Of a stretch of 59,614 bases of DNA, positions 22,098-32,455 are shown piece after piece; position 1 is the stretch's first letter, and every line of letters begins with the position of its first letter. The stretch spans positions 1 to 59,614 of the forward strand of contig JAGPNK010000046.1 in the NCBI GenBank assembly GCA_020746835.1. Reading direction: 5' to 3'. The DNA comes from Stachybotrys elegans. Its lineage: Eukaryota; Ascomycota; Sordariomycetes; Hypocreales; Stachybotryaceae. Below the pieces are notes generated by a model, which was not told the DNA's origin, searched no databases, and saw nothing but the letters and a program-made list of their open reading frames with translations. Both the position numbers and the translations under genes were made by a program.

Positions 22098-24533
22098 ATG
22101 TTCGCAGTCTTCAAGCGATTGCTGTATAGCCTTGGCTTCACAGGGGCCGGTTATTATGCCGCGGTCAGAAAGAAACAACCAATCCCCAAACTGCAGCCTC
22201 CAGTGGTGCGGCTGGGGGGGATCAGCTATGTCGCTCTCGCCCACGACATTGTCAGTATCTACTATTTCCTAGTTTTGATGACCGAACTCTAATTATCCCT
22301 CGTTCTCGCAGCCCGAACTCCAAAAGTGTAAGCTGAATGATCTTCTTCCCGACGAGTACAGACCAGTTGTCGTGGTCTCGATCGATAAAAATTCCTCCTA
22401 CGCAACGCTGCCAGATTGGGTCGAAACTACTGAAGACGACGTCTTTTCGAGATATTTTCTCACAGATACCGTCATTGTGCAAGGTAGCCGGCAAGACGTC
22501 GAGCGTCTCCGTAGATCATGGCCAACATCCAGCTCATGGCACCCGACGCAATTCCTTTCCGTGCCAACTCCAAAACGGCTGCTCCCTAACGGCCCCTACT
22601 TCCTGGGTGCCGGGCTCCGATTATATCAAGCCTGGAGGCTATATCCGGACACACAGGGCAGTTTTGTCACGCCTCTGCTCCCAACAACAGTAGGAGCCGA
22701 GCTAAGTTCGTATGACTTCCGGCCTCTGGAAGTTCGTTTTGATGATATTTGGACTGCAGTCGCAGTACCTAGTAGGTTATATAGCGAGAGAAGTCAATCG
22801 AAACCTCTGGCCGGCCTCAGATTCAGCATCAAGGATAATTTCAAGCTCTCAGGTACAATTTCTACTCAGTCCAACCGAGCCTGGTGTGAGCTATATAGTG
22901 GGAACCCTGAGAACGAGACTGCCGCCTATGTCAAGAATATGGTCGATCTTGGTGCCGTTTGTGTAGGCAAGACGATTATGTGTGCCTTTGCATCATCCGA
23001 GGAGGCAACGGACCAATGGATCGACTTCCGTGCTCCTTTTAATCCTCGAGGCGATGGATACCAGAGTCCGTCTGAAAGTACAAATGGTGGAGCAACAAGT
23101 CTTGCTGCTTATGGTTGGCTTGACTATTCGGTTGGGACAGATAGTGGGTGATTTCACACTCATCCCCGGATCCCCGGCTAACCGTTCGTACAGCGACTGG
23201 TAGCATTAGATGGCCAGCAGCCTGGGGTGGTCTGTTTGGCCTGCGTACAACCTGGCAAGAAGAACGGATGAGGGGTGTATATCCAGTTTGCAAGCAAGTC
23301 TTCAGCTCTTTCCAAGTATACTCTGTCGCATAAGTCGCTAACTCCATATGCAGATTCATGGACACTGTAGGAATTCTTTCCAGAAACATAGAGGGAATGC
23401 AGATGCTCGTCAAACAGACTATATCGAGTGCCCAAATCGAAAATGCCAATGCGTCTGTGGGTGGCCTATTTGATGTCAAAAAATGATAACATTAGCTAAC
23501 CAGGTGCCAGCGGCCAACCGAGATTCTCTATCCAGAAGATTTCTTCCCCATGGAAAATCCGGAACAACAAGCCCTGGTGGAGCGCTTCATTGGGGATCTG
23601 GAATCGGCTATCGGCATCAAGGCTACTAAGATTAGCATTTCCGAACGATGGCGTGTATCTCCTCCTCAGGAAGCAGGCGGGAGGTCGATACAAGAGTTCT
23701 TAGACAAGGTTCTTAATGGATTGTTGCTCATGCATCTCTTCTAGGAATTGGCTAATACTCTTCAGGTTGCTTACAACCCGTTCTACTATGATGGGTATCA
23801 CGAGTATGATGCTTTCCGCAAGCAGTACAAGGAGACGTTCGGGAAGCCTGTATACGTAGGTCCTTATATGCGATGGAAGTGGTATGTGCTGCAAGTTGCC
23901 TTGACGAATTTTGATTCTAACTTCGATCGAGGGACCGAGGATTTGAGGTGACAGAAGATATGAAGTCAAAGTCCATGGAGGATGTGGAGATCTACCGGCG
24001 CTGGTTTGAGCAAAACATTCTTCATTCCACCCCAAATGGTGGAACCTCGGCCATCATGCTCATCCCATGCGGTAGCAGCGGACCTAAATACCGTGACGAA
24101 GCAAACAGGTAGACAAACATCGCCTTGTCGAGATTGCGAAGATTTAACTGGCTGATAGGGCTCCTGCACCGGTTGGTGCCTTTACATGGAATTACATTGC
24201 TTCTGTCCAGGGCTTACCACAGCTGGTCATTCCAAGTTAGCCTCTGCTATTCCGCTCCACCATCTACTTATACTAATACGCTGTAAAAGTCGGCCATATA
24301 CCCTATGACTCCCGAGTTACAAAATGTGAAGAGCAGCTCCCTGTTGTGGGAAGTATTATTGGGGCTCCAGGTTAGTCCACTAATCCCGTTGAAATCACAA
24401 GAATACTGATAGTGGTTCTCCAGGCAGTGACCTTCTCCTTACCAACCTAGCTCGAGACGCTCTTGAGAAAGCAGGGCGACCAACGACAGTCCTTACCGGG
24501 CGGAATATGTTTTCAGCTGGTGTTGAGGGATGA
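22098..24533 (+). CDS. Amidase-signature family hydrolase, intact, ten exons
   Basis: Exons: 22098-22250, 22312-23143, 23194-23293, 23354-23456, 23511-23708, 23766-23881, 23932-24108, 24159-24235, 24290-24370 and 24424-24533. They sum to 1947 nt (648 aa) with every phase consistent. Introns are 50-61 nt, most with a branch-like CTAAC/CTAAT; intron 3 (23294-23353) has a GC-AG border (CAA|GCAAGT). A helical N-terminal extension with a membrane-like start (MFAVFKRLLYSLGFTGAGYY) precedes about 240 residues, then the amidase core. Catalytic Lys lies in LRFSIKDNF, and the nucleophile segment GTDTTGSIRWPA is formed exactly across intron 2. The Ser-rich loop reads SESTNGGA rather than the usual GSSSG. 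Typical later motifs follow: FDTVGIL-like, RPTEILYPEDFF, VGPYMRWKWD, GHIPYDSRVT, VVGSIIGAPGSDL. Family members hydrolyse amide bonds; the substrate here is unknown. Neighbouring genes do not suggest a pathway. Confidence 0.88.
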
Positions 24534-24902
24534 GAAGGCCTTGGCTTACACCGCTATGGCTTGCAGATATAGCAGAATGTTAGTGGAGGACAGGGGAATA
24601 ATGGTTCACTGTCTGTGTCTCCGATTGTAGCTTGAGAGGGTCTTCTCCTGGGCGAATTCCCAAGTATAGTGTACAATCACCCAGGCTTTGGTCTACGGTA
24701 CTGCGAGCGCCCGTAATGCTCGTCATCGTACCCAACTGTTGCACGAGTCCACGTATTCGCCTCTGTTATAATCTCTTGTCCATTTGGGTTTATAAAACGG
24801 CCGCGACCCTTTTCATACAATCAAGTCTGTCTAATACCTTCATCGTTGGCCTTGAGCTGAGTTTCGTCAAGACTACTTATTAGGCTGCCCATCGTTTCGC
24901 GC
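24534..24902. other. Intergenic between converging genes
   Basis: This is the 3' flank of the amidase and of the oppositely oriented ATPase relic. Nothing else was seen. Confidence 0.5.
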
Positions 24903-27300
24903 TCAATTCTCCAAGGAATCCTGGGATAGTGTACCACTCAAGTCTCGATAGACTTGATCATACTCTTTTCTCGCCCTCCTGTCTTGAAGGCTCAATGATG
25001 ACCGGCGTGGCTGTCTCGGCCATGCTGGAGGTCTCACTATTGGTCTTGCGCTTCCTGCGGAACAGCTTGTCAATGGGACCAAAGATGACGGGGCGGGTGC
25101 AGGCATCGGCAGACGATGGCGAAAGGTTTTCCGACAATGGCGGAAATGGTGGCGAACCATTCGTCAGGGAAGATACGGACCAGCACGCCCCAGGGTATGG
25201 AAAAGAAGGCGACGCCAATGGGAATACCCCACTGGATGCCGTCAAGACCGCCGGGAGTGATGTCGAAGACGCGATTTCCGATAAAGATGATGAGGATTTG
25301 GAGTCCCACCATGAGGAGGTTGATGGAGATGAAGAATTTGTTTCGGTGGACACCCTTAAGGACGTTGAACTTATTGTCGGCAGCCTTGGAAGGAGGTGCG
25401 TCGTTGGTTCCATCGCCAGTGACAGCAACAGTCTCTCCCAGGGCCTTAGGACGGGTGACCAGAACACGCTTATCCTCGGGAAAGAACGAGCAAGGACGCG
25501 CAGACGCGGGAGAATGTTATCCTCCTGCTCCGACAGTCTACGGAAGACAGGCCCCTCCATAACGATGCCGTCGCCGGAAAAGATGCCGCATTCGGTGGCG
25601 ACGGCCTGCGCAGTGGCAATATTGTCGCCGGTAACCATGAGGACCGTGACACCAGCATACTGAGCTTTGCGCACAGCTTCGGGGACACCAGGGCGACCAG
25701 GGCCCTAAATTCCGACGCCGCTGAGGAAGGCCAGGACGTGAAACAGCGAATCAAAGTCGACGTGTCCGCCCTCTTGGAGCTCGGCCTGGGCGGCCGGCCA
25801 CTGCTCGTAGTCCTGATAGACGAGACTAATGGTCCGCAAGGACTTGCGGGCGTAGGCGCCGATGGAGGTTTCAATCTCAGAGCGAGCAAGAGTCTCGGTC
25901 GCGAGGGTCTGGAGGTTGATCTGGAAGGAGCAGTACTTGAGCAGGATCTGGGAAGCACCCTTGAGTGGGATGCGGTACACGCAGGACCTGTCGCCTCAGC
26001 GGACCTTGATGACGGCGGCCATGCGATTCTTGGCTGAGTCGAAGGAAACCACGTGGAGAATCTGTTCATTTCCACAGGCTTCAGGGAGGGATTGGAGAAC
26101 GAGGTGGTTCTTGGCGAGTTCGGGCTGCGCCCTCTCCGTCTTGGATCCAATAAAGGTCAGCACACCGTCTTGCTCGCCCTCGAAGGCGGTCGAGTGGATA
26201 GCGATGGATTGAACCATCATCTTCTTAGACTGGGCAGAGGTGCTGGCGGCCCAGGCGGAAAGGGTTTGCTGATCCGCCGTCTTGTCCGTCTCCGAGTCGA
26301 AGAAACTCGTGGAGCCGAAGCGACCAGCAACGACCGTCATTGTGTTTATAGTCTAGAGTTGCGGCAAGTTATGTTGCCACAGAGCCGGGAGGGATGCTTG
26401 CCAGGGTGCCGGTCTTATCGGAGCAAATGGTGGTTGCGTTGCCCAGCGGTTCGCAGACGCGGAGGACTCTGACGAGGTTGTTCTCCTTGAGAAGATGAGT
26501 AGTTGCAAAGGCCAAGGCCAACGTCACGGCCAAAGGCAGACCCTTGGGGACGGCGACGGCGATAGCGACGACGAGTAGGTCGACAAAGGTGGACGCTCGC
26601 TCGGTGGAATTGCGGTCGTCGCTGAGCAGGCTGGAGAGGAAGCGGAAAAGAAGGATGAAGAACATGAGCAGCGAGGCGCCTCCGCTAATCTTGGCAATGG
26701 CCACGGCCACCCCCTCGAGCTTCTTCTACAGGCCGTCAATTCGATATCGGTACGGACCGACATCATGAAGCTGCTGTGAACACTGACCGAGGTGCAGAGA
26801 AAGGTTCCCGCCTGCTTCTTGTTAGATGAACAGCCAACTATATGCTCTAATCGGCGCACCTTCGATAATTCGAGAACGCGGTCACCAGCAGCTTTCTTGA
26901 GCGCATCACTCTCCCGTGGCAGACGACTCATCGCGCTTGACGTCGTAGCCACTGATGAAGATGCCGTCGACGGGGGCGAGGTCACCGGGTTCGAGGTAGA
27001 GTATATCGCCCACGAGGATCTCAGCGACGTCGACCATGACGGGTTTTCTAGAATGCATGACCTTGATCTCTCGGTTGTCCTAGGTATTGAGCTTCACAAA
27101 TGCCTTTTCCTTTTCCCAATCATTGTGGGCACCGATGACAACGACAATAATCACAGCTCCGTAAATAGCAAGGTCTTCCACCCAGTCAACAGGTGAGGGG
27201 TCGCCAGGCTCACAAACGGTGGTGATGGCCTGTAAAGACCATGGCCGAGGAAGATGATACCGGCGACGGTCATGAGGATAAGGGCCTTCTCGTCAAGCCC
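24903..27300 (-). pseudogene. PMCA-type (P2B) Ca2+-transporting ATPase, truncated and deleted
   Basis: Reading 27300 to 24903, recognisable in order: KALILMTVAGIIFLGHGLY (first membrane helix), [60 protein letters not shown], the phosphorylation site [15 protein letters not shown], the MVTGDN loop, [17 protein letters not shown], then [21 protein letters not shown] near the end. Such pumps export or store Ca2+ at plasma or vacuolar membranes. Lesions: the N-terminus before the first helix is absent; frameshifts occur near 27230, 26906, 26730 and 25478; stops include TAG 27080-27082, TAG 26726-26728 (normally LQKKL Gln), TGA 25996-25998 and TAG 25705-25707 (normally the Gln of GIQDPLRPG). After TGDGTNDAP the sequence jumps to the last helices, so roughly 170 residues including M5-M8 are missing. 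A GC-AG intron (26401-26353) after DKTGTL restores frame and is ancestral, not a lesion. Confidence 0.88.
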
Positions 27301-27502
27301 TATGATTGGCTAAAATGAGTTTAATGTGGAGAAAGGGAACCACATACAGCTTGGAAAGCGAAATGTGATTTTGTACCAAACTATCTGCTAGGTACTGCCT
27401 TGCTACCTCTCTAATAGTAGGCACAAAAGACTGTAGCTTCTGTGTGCGTGGGGGCTGATTCAGCAAGTGTGGGGCTTATACAAGCTTGCTCCTTTTCCAC
27501 AC

Positions 27503-30175
27503 TCAAGGGGATAGCCGCACAACGTTCGTCGACATGAGTTGGTCCCCGTGTATGCCAGAAACCCCCTCGTTATCCCGGTTCGCGCACGAAAGATTTTGTC
27601 GTACCACTGCCCCGACGATTATCACACTTTCTCGGTTAAGAGGTGGTGCACTGGAGGAAACCATGTTTCTTCTACTCCAATGATACATCGTGCTCTCGCA
27701 TCGAGCGGGATGGGGGCATATGAAGCCACCTCCGATCATGAGGCCAACGGGATCCGGCGGCGGGCCCGGTGAGTAAAGAAGGGCGCCTGGGCCCCAGGTA
27801 TCGAGAATGTCCTGGATGTTCGACATGACATTCAGTCTCTGAACCACATCAGATTTCTCTCGATCGCCCCCCAGGCAGAATGCCATGATTGGTCCACAAG
27901 TCATCTCTTCCAGACAAGTAAGTCGATACTCCTTGGCTATTATGATAAGACCAGAAAGAGGACTGTCCCGGCCTAGTAGGTGATGGTCGAGTCCCAGAAG
28001 CTTGAATTCTCGGATGGTTCGATCGATAAAGAACGGACGAATCCCCCCAGCATGAACTCTTGTATAGAACAAAAACCCAAGACATAGTATCTGAACAGCC
28101 AAACACGCAAGGCCTAGGGCATACCGTATGGTGGGAGTTTCGATACCCTCGAAAAATCCGTCGTCAATGCCGTCTGCATAGATGATACTCCTGAGAATAT
28201 CGGCAGATATATTATGCAGTTCTCTCAAGTCCCGCAATGGGATCGGTGTTCCGAATTTGTCAAATGACCTTAAATCTCTCCCTATTGCCAGGCAATGCTC
28301 TCGAATATCATAAAGAGTAGAAAATCGGATACGAATCACTCTGATTTGTTCGTTCGTTGCCAAATCGGTCGAATGGCTAAGCGCTAAAATGGTGAAAGTG
28401 TTGCAACAGTAGCCGGCTCTCTGATAATAGCCACCAGCAGCCAGAAGCCTGCCCGCTATCCCGCCAACCCGGTCGAACATCTCTGCAATGAAATCCTTGG
28501 AATCACTAACGATTGGATTGGCCGGATACGATATTATTGCCCGGGAACGGTCATTCTCCCCACGGCAGATAATCTTGCCATCCCAGTCTGCTTTGCTTCG
28601 AGAGATGGGAACAACTCCGCCAAGACCACACAACTCTTCGATAAACCTGGATGTGTCTGACTCGTCCTCTTCTGCTGGTTCCACAACCTTGCTTGATTCA
28701 AGGACTGGGTTCGAATGATTTCCCTCCGGTAAGAGACTGTGGGCGCAGCCCTCCAGATGAAATTCAAGTTCAGCCTCACAGCCACCAGACAAAATCGGCT
28801 TGTTTGGCTCGAAGTACATCCACGGAGAATCATGAACTGCTTGATATAAGAGCTCTGCAACATCATCATATGTGTCGCCCATCTGGATCAGACCCTCGAT
28901 CCACTGGTACTTTCCGGTGGCCGCTTCAGCAAGCCTGTACTCTATGAATAATGCGAGGATATCCACGTTGCGACAAGAAAGTGCCGCCGCGATGTTAGAT
29001 GGCTCTTCAAGAAGGTACATCAGTCTGGCCTTCAGCTTTCGGAAGGCATTTTCACCTGGAAATAGGGCTGTGATTGGTTGCATGGAAAGATCAATCCCAA
29101 GGGAAGTAAGGATACTTTGCTCTCGCAGCGTCATCAGGAGCAGGACAGTTCTTGTTGTGTCTCGGCGGTTTTTTGGTTCGTTTATGCTTGCAATAGCTTT
29201 CGACTTCAGGCCTGTAATCGTAGAGTTCTGCAAGTCAAGGAGGTATTCAGAAAGAATTCTGTCATGTAGATCCAGAAACTGCTCTAAGCCGAACTTTCCC
29301 AAAACCCTCAGGTACAACGAGCAAATGGTGCTGTCTTTCAACAGAGAGTAAGCCATGCAAACGGTTAAGCTGGGCCGTTCAACAGAGACATCGAGTGCGA
29401 AGGCCGATGGCTTTTGAGAGATGAATCGTAGGCCAGGCAAAGAATCAGGCCGGTCCATGAACACTTGTCGAGAATGTGTCGTCAGGCGAAAAATGCTCTC
29501 GACGATAGAAGGGTAGCCAGCCTCCGCGAAACCACTCGACAGAGGCTTGAGATACATAAAACTGTCGGAATATGTTTCGCCAAGCCCCATTCGGTGTCCC
29601 TTGAGTGCTTCCGATAGTGCCCTTCCGGCTTCCAAGTAGCGCTTCTGCTGCCTAAACAAGATTCCAAGCTTGCATAGAATATGTCGTGTTGTTGGGTGAG
29701 CGACCCCTAAGACTTTCTGGCTAAGGGAGAGAGCCCTTGATGTTTCCACCTCGGCCTCACTGAGCCGATTCATCTTCTCGCAGGCATGAGCAAGAACGCA
29801 TCGAGCGGCAATGGTAGGTTCATATGCTTCCCCCACGAGGACTCTTGGATCATGCAGGACACTGGTTGCCTGCTCTATGACCTCTTCATACTGTCCGAGA
29901 CGATTGTATGCCTCAGCAAGAAGCAGTTGATAATAGACAGCCATGCTGCGCAACTCGCCCACTGCCGTAGAGAGGAGGCTGACGGCGTGCGGCCTAAGCG
30001 ACACGAGCTCCTTGTATCTGCCATTGGCCCATAGCCAATACATGGCGCTACCCAGCTGACTTGCTCGAGGTATTTGGTTTCGGTGGTCGAAAAGGAGTCG
30101 GTCGAAGTCGCAATTTGACGGCAGAGCACAAACAATGGCAACATCGGCTCGATCGCAAGAGACATTCGTGTCCAT
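27503..30175 (-). CDS. NLR-derived protein: phosphorylase stub, TPRs, fungal C-terminal domain
   Basis: This is an uninterrupted frame. The first in-frame ATG I can support is 30175 (MDTNVSCDRADVAIVCALP), giving 890 aa; the frame is open for 84 codons more upstream, but without an ATG at its start. Residues 8-20 (RADVAIVCALP) match the start of the nucleoside-phosphorylase (PNP_UDP-type) domain found at the N-terminus of many fungal NLR/STAND proteins, but that domain stops after about 30 residues. A helical TPR-like block follows (about 40-210; MAVYYQLLLAEAYNRLGQYEEVIEQA, AEVETSRALSLSQKVLGVAHPTTRHILCKLG). No P-loop/NACHT is present between them. A mid region of about 400 residues is unrecognised. 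The last 120 residues contain SNIQDILDTWGPGALLY, VGLMIGGGFICP and YHWSRR, a signature I recall from uncharacterised Aspergillus/Penicillium proteins. Proteins of this class are tied to self/non-self recognition; this architecture looks like an NLR that lost its switch domain. Confidence 0.6.
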   Translation of the reverse strand: MDTNVSCDRADVAIVCALPSNCDFDRLLFDHRNQIPRASQLGSAMYWLWANGRYKELVSLRPHAVSLLSTAVGELRSMAVYYQLLLAEAYNRLGQYEEVIEQATSVLHDPRVLVGEAYEPTIAARCVLAHACEKMNRLSEAEVETSRALSLSQKVLGVAHPTTRHILCKLGILFRQQKRYLEAGRALSEALKGHRMGLGETYSDSFMYLKPLSSGFAEAGYPSIVESIFRLTTHSRQVFMDRPDSLPGLRFISQKPSAFALDVSVERPSLTVCMAYSLLKDSTICSLYLRVLGKFGLEQFLDLHDRILSEYLLDLQNSTITGLKSKAIASINEPKNRRDTTRTVLLLMTLREQSILTSLGIDLSMQPITALFPGENAFRKLKARLMYLLEEPSNIAAALSCRNVDILALFIEYRLAEAATGKYQWIEGLIQMGDTYDDVAELLYQAVHDSPWMYFEPNKPILSGGCEAELEFHLEGCAHSLLPEGNHSNPVLESSKVVEPAEEDESDTSRFIEELCGLGGVVPISRSKADWDGKIICRGENDRSRAIISYPANPIVSDSKDFIAEMFDRVGGIAGRLLAAGGYYQRAGYCCNTFTILALSHSTDLATNEQIRVIRIRFSTLYDIREHCLAIGRDLRSFDKFGTPIPLRDLRELHNISADILRSIIYADGIDDGFFEGIETPTIRYALGLACLAVQILCLGFLFYTRVHAGGIRPFFIDRTIREFKLLGLDHHLLGRDSPLSGLIIIAKEYRLTCLEEMTCGPIMAFCLGGDREKSDVVQRLNVMSNIQDILDTWGPGALLYSPGPPPDPVGLMIGGGFICPHPARCESTMYHWSRRNMVSSSAPPLNRESVIIVGAVVRQNLSCANRDNEGVSGIHGDQLMSTNVVRLSP

Positions 30176-31482
30176 CCTGGAGATTATTGCACAATGCGCA
30201 AAGGTATTCGACCTGGAAAAACGATGACGCAAATGGAGTCGATTGATGGAAGGGTAAGATGACCACCGATAATGGATTGGGCGGCAAGAAGCCCCGCAAC
30301 GCAGGAACTCGCACGTGAGTACTGGCGTTACACAAATCCGAGCTTTAGAATAGCAATATCCAACGACAGACAAGGAAACGGGAGACAGCTGAGTCAATGA
30401 ATGGAGAGCTCCCACGGTGGGTAGCAAAAGTCAAGATGCAATGGGATTTTTATGTGCCTTGTTGAATCTGCCAGGTTCTTAACCTTCAAAGAAAGCGTTT
30501 TATCTATTCATTTGCGTCTCTGGTCCCAGGGAAATGACAGAATTAGGATCTCGCCTCTATTAAGCCTCACGGCATGACTGGTTCGAAGGTGAGTTCCTTA
30601 CACCTTACCAATGTAATTCTTTCAGCCGGTCAAACATGACTTAATCATAGGCGCAGTCAGTGAAGCTTCTCACCCGGGATCGCAGCTTTGTGGGTTGTAT
30701 TCTGAATCTTACCCCAGGCATCGCGAAGGTTTGCATCCGGCTTCTACGGTTGCAGTTAGCGAAGCTTTCCATACGGCAAGCCCTCTCAAAGACGAACCAC
30801 GCCGCCAACGAAGCCTTTGAAAGCAGGAATTAGCCGGGCAGTATATAAGTTCTGCGCATCTGGCTACCAAGTTGGGTCGATGGCAGGGAAATTCTGCTGG
30901 GTATTGCACCCATACGCATCTGCGGTACGATGCTGCTCAGGATCCCGGGCAGTGATGGCATCGGGACCGTTCTGCAGCGGTGATGCTACTCAGGGTCTGG
31001 GGACGTTCAGGATCCCAAGGAAGTATGTTGTTGAGCAGCGTTTCAATACCGGCCGAGACGGCGTCGTGCCATATCTCATGCCGGCAGGTTCTTCTACCCC
31101 TGCAACGCTCTTGTCCAACTCCTGAAGAAACCTCTTTTGCCATGGCATGTTTGCTGGCATTGAATGGCTTCTTCAGACTCTTGGAAGGGCCCCTCCCGAT
31201 AGGGCTCGGAGTACGTGGCGCAAATAGTGTTTTACGGGTAAATGCTGGCCTCAGGTTGAGATGTCTGGGGAAAGCGTGGCGATGAAGAAAGAGAAGAGTA
31301 AGGAAGGGCGAAGAAAGGTAACGGGGGGCCATCATCGCTTGCCGCCGGCAGCGAACTTTCGAAGTCTAGTAGCCAGAGTTTGGACAATGTATCCGCGAGT
31401 GCCTGCTCGCTGCTCGCTGCTCACTGCATTCCCAATTGAACAAGGAATTGCTTCAAGAGTGGCTTCATGAGGCCATCAGCCA
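30176..31482. other. Upstream region of the NLR-like gene; weak relic
   Basis: No gene is convincingly present. Minus-strand sequence at 30640-31130 contains discontinuous coding-like pieces (LYTARLIPAFKGFVGG near 30840, followed upstream by TGG TAG CCA), which may be another relic. Direct repeats around GGATCCCGGGCAGTGATG / CAGGATCCCAAGG occur at 30939-31020. Confidence 0.3.
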
Positions 31483-32455
31483 TTAGCCGCCATCTCGAAG
31501 GTACGGAGCTACTTGAGGGAGAAGTATCTCTTCGCAACTGTTCATGAATTCGGCTTCAGAAGAGCTCGCGGCAACAATCGTCTGTTCCGGGGTCTGCCAA
31601 AACACCAGTCCGTTGTTTATCATCATCTTCAATCGATGCTCGACAAGGTAGGATGTCTGCCCACGAGACTCTCGTGCCACCAGGCGAAGGTCTGCCTCCT
31701 AAGGATAATGTCGGGGTCAGGTATAGCCAGAGATGTTGCACGACGACAACGTAGTGGTGTTCAGTCACTCCCGAATTTTTCTCGCAGAGCCGTTGAACCA
31801 TGTAAGAGCATCAGATACTGCAAAGTGGTATGCTAAAACGACGAATATGACATACCTTATCTTCCAACGAAACTGGCAAAATGGCATACCCTAGCCCGAT
31901 ATCGCGGAGTTGGCATCGTAGAGTATTCAGAGAGTCGGGATATTCGTCTTTCAGAAAACTACCCAGCCGGAACCCTGTTTCGTCCATCTCAGCCCTGCGG
32001 AGTTGCCGTGATGGAGAGGTCCGGCTTGCTACTGATCTTGGGCGCTTCAGGACGGGTACTGACTGGCCTGAATAGCTGGAGGCCAGTGACTGACAGTCGC
32101 AGCTGGAATGGAAGGATCTTGAGGTCGATGCTGCATCACGGGGACGGTCGAGACGTGGCGTGGCTTGTTCGGTTGCATCATCTTCCAGCTGTGCCGAGAA
32201 CGGGGCTTGGTAACAAGTATCAGTAAGAGGCAAGTAGTTGTCGCTTCAAATGTAGGGAGGTATTGTCCATGATGGACTGGTGGGCACCGAAACCGGAGGT
32301 GACGGTATGCCCTTGTATTGATGACTGTTGAGCTTCCGTCGTTTTCGCCCTTGATCAGGAAGATTGTCACGATCGTGGTCGTGTTCGTAAATTACGCCCT
32401 GGGTGGTCGAGAGCCAGCTGTCGATACCGACTTTCGATGCGCACATTCGGAGCAC
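31483..32455 (-). pseudogene. PD-(D/E)XK nuclease-like fungal accessory protein, decayed
   Basis: From ATG 32455 the frame gives WLSTTQGVIYEHDHD, GRKRRKLNSHQ, then TGA at 32246-32248, and goes on in frame: DNYLPLTDTCYQAP, TPRLDRPRDAASTSRSFHSS, ASRTSPSRQLRRAEMDETGF, SLNTLRCQLRDIGLGYAILPVSLEDK. An intron follows (GTATGTCATATTC...CACTTTGCAG, about 31858-31821), then LHGSTALREKFGSD and a stop. Coding-like sequence resumes in another frame to 31483 (SYLVEHRLKMMINNGLVFWQ). The N-terminal composition and the ETGF...LRxQLxDIGxGxxILP stretch match my memory of large fungal families annotated as PD-(D/E)XK nuclease-like. The nuclease core itself, normally further C-terminal, is not visible, so catalytic residues cannot be checked. 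The TGA would be a CGA Arg codon one transition earlier. Confidence 0.5.

Noticed and set aside
26353..26401. Apparent stop just after the DKTGTL motif of the ATPase
   Set aside because: A GC-AG intron with good borders removes it and restores the expected TMTVVAG, so it was not counted as a lesion.
27503..30427. Start of the NLR-like ORF at 30427
   Set aside because: That codon is TTG; the first ATG that begins a family-like sequence is at 30175.
31483..31680. TIVAASSSEAEF looked like the RNase H end of a Ty1/copia polyprotein
   Set aside because: Only about ten residues resemble it, no other retrotransposon domain is nearby, and the segment is better explained as part of the decayed nuclease-like gene.
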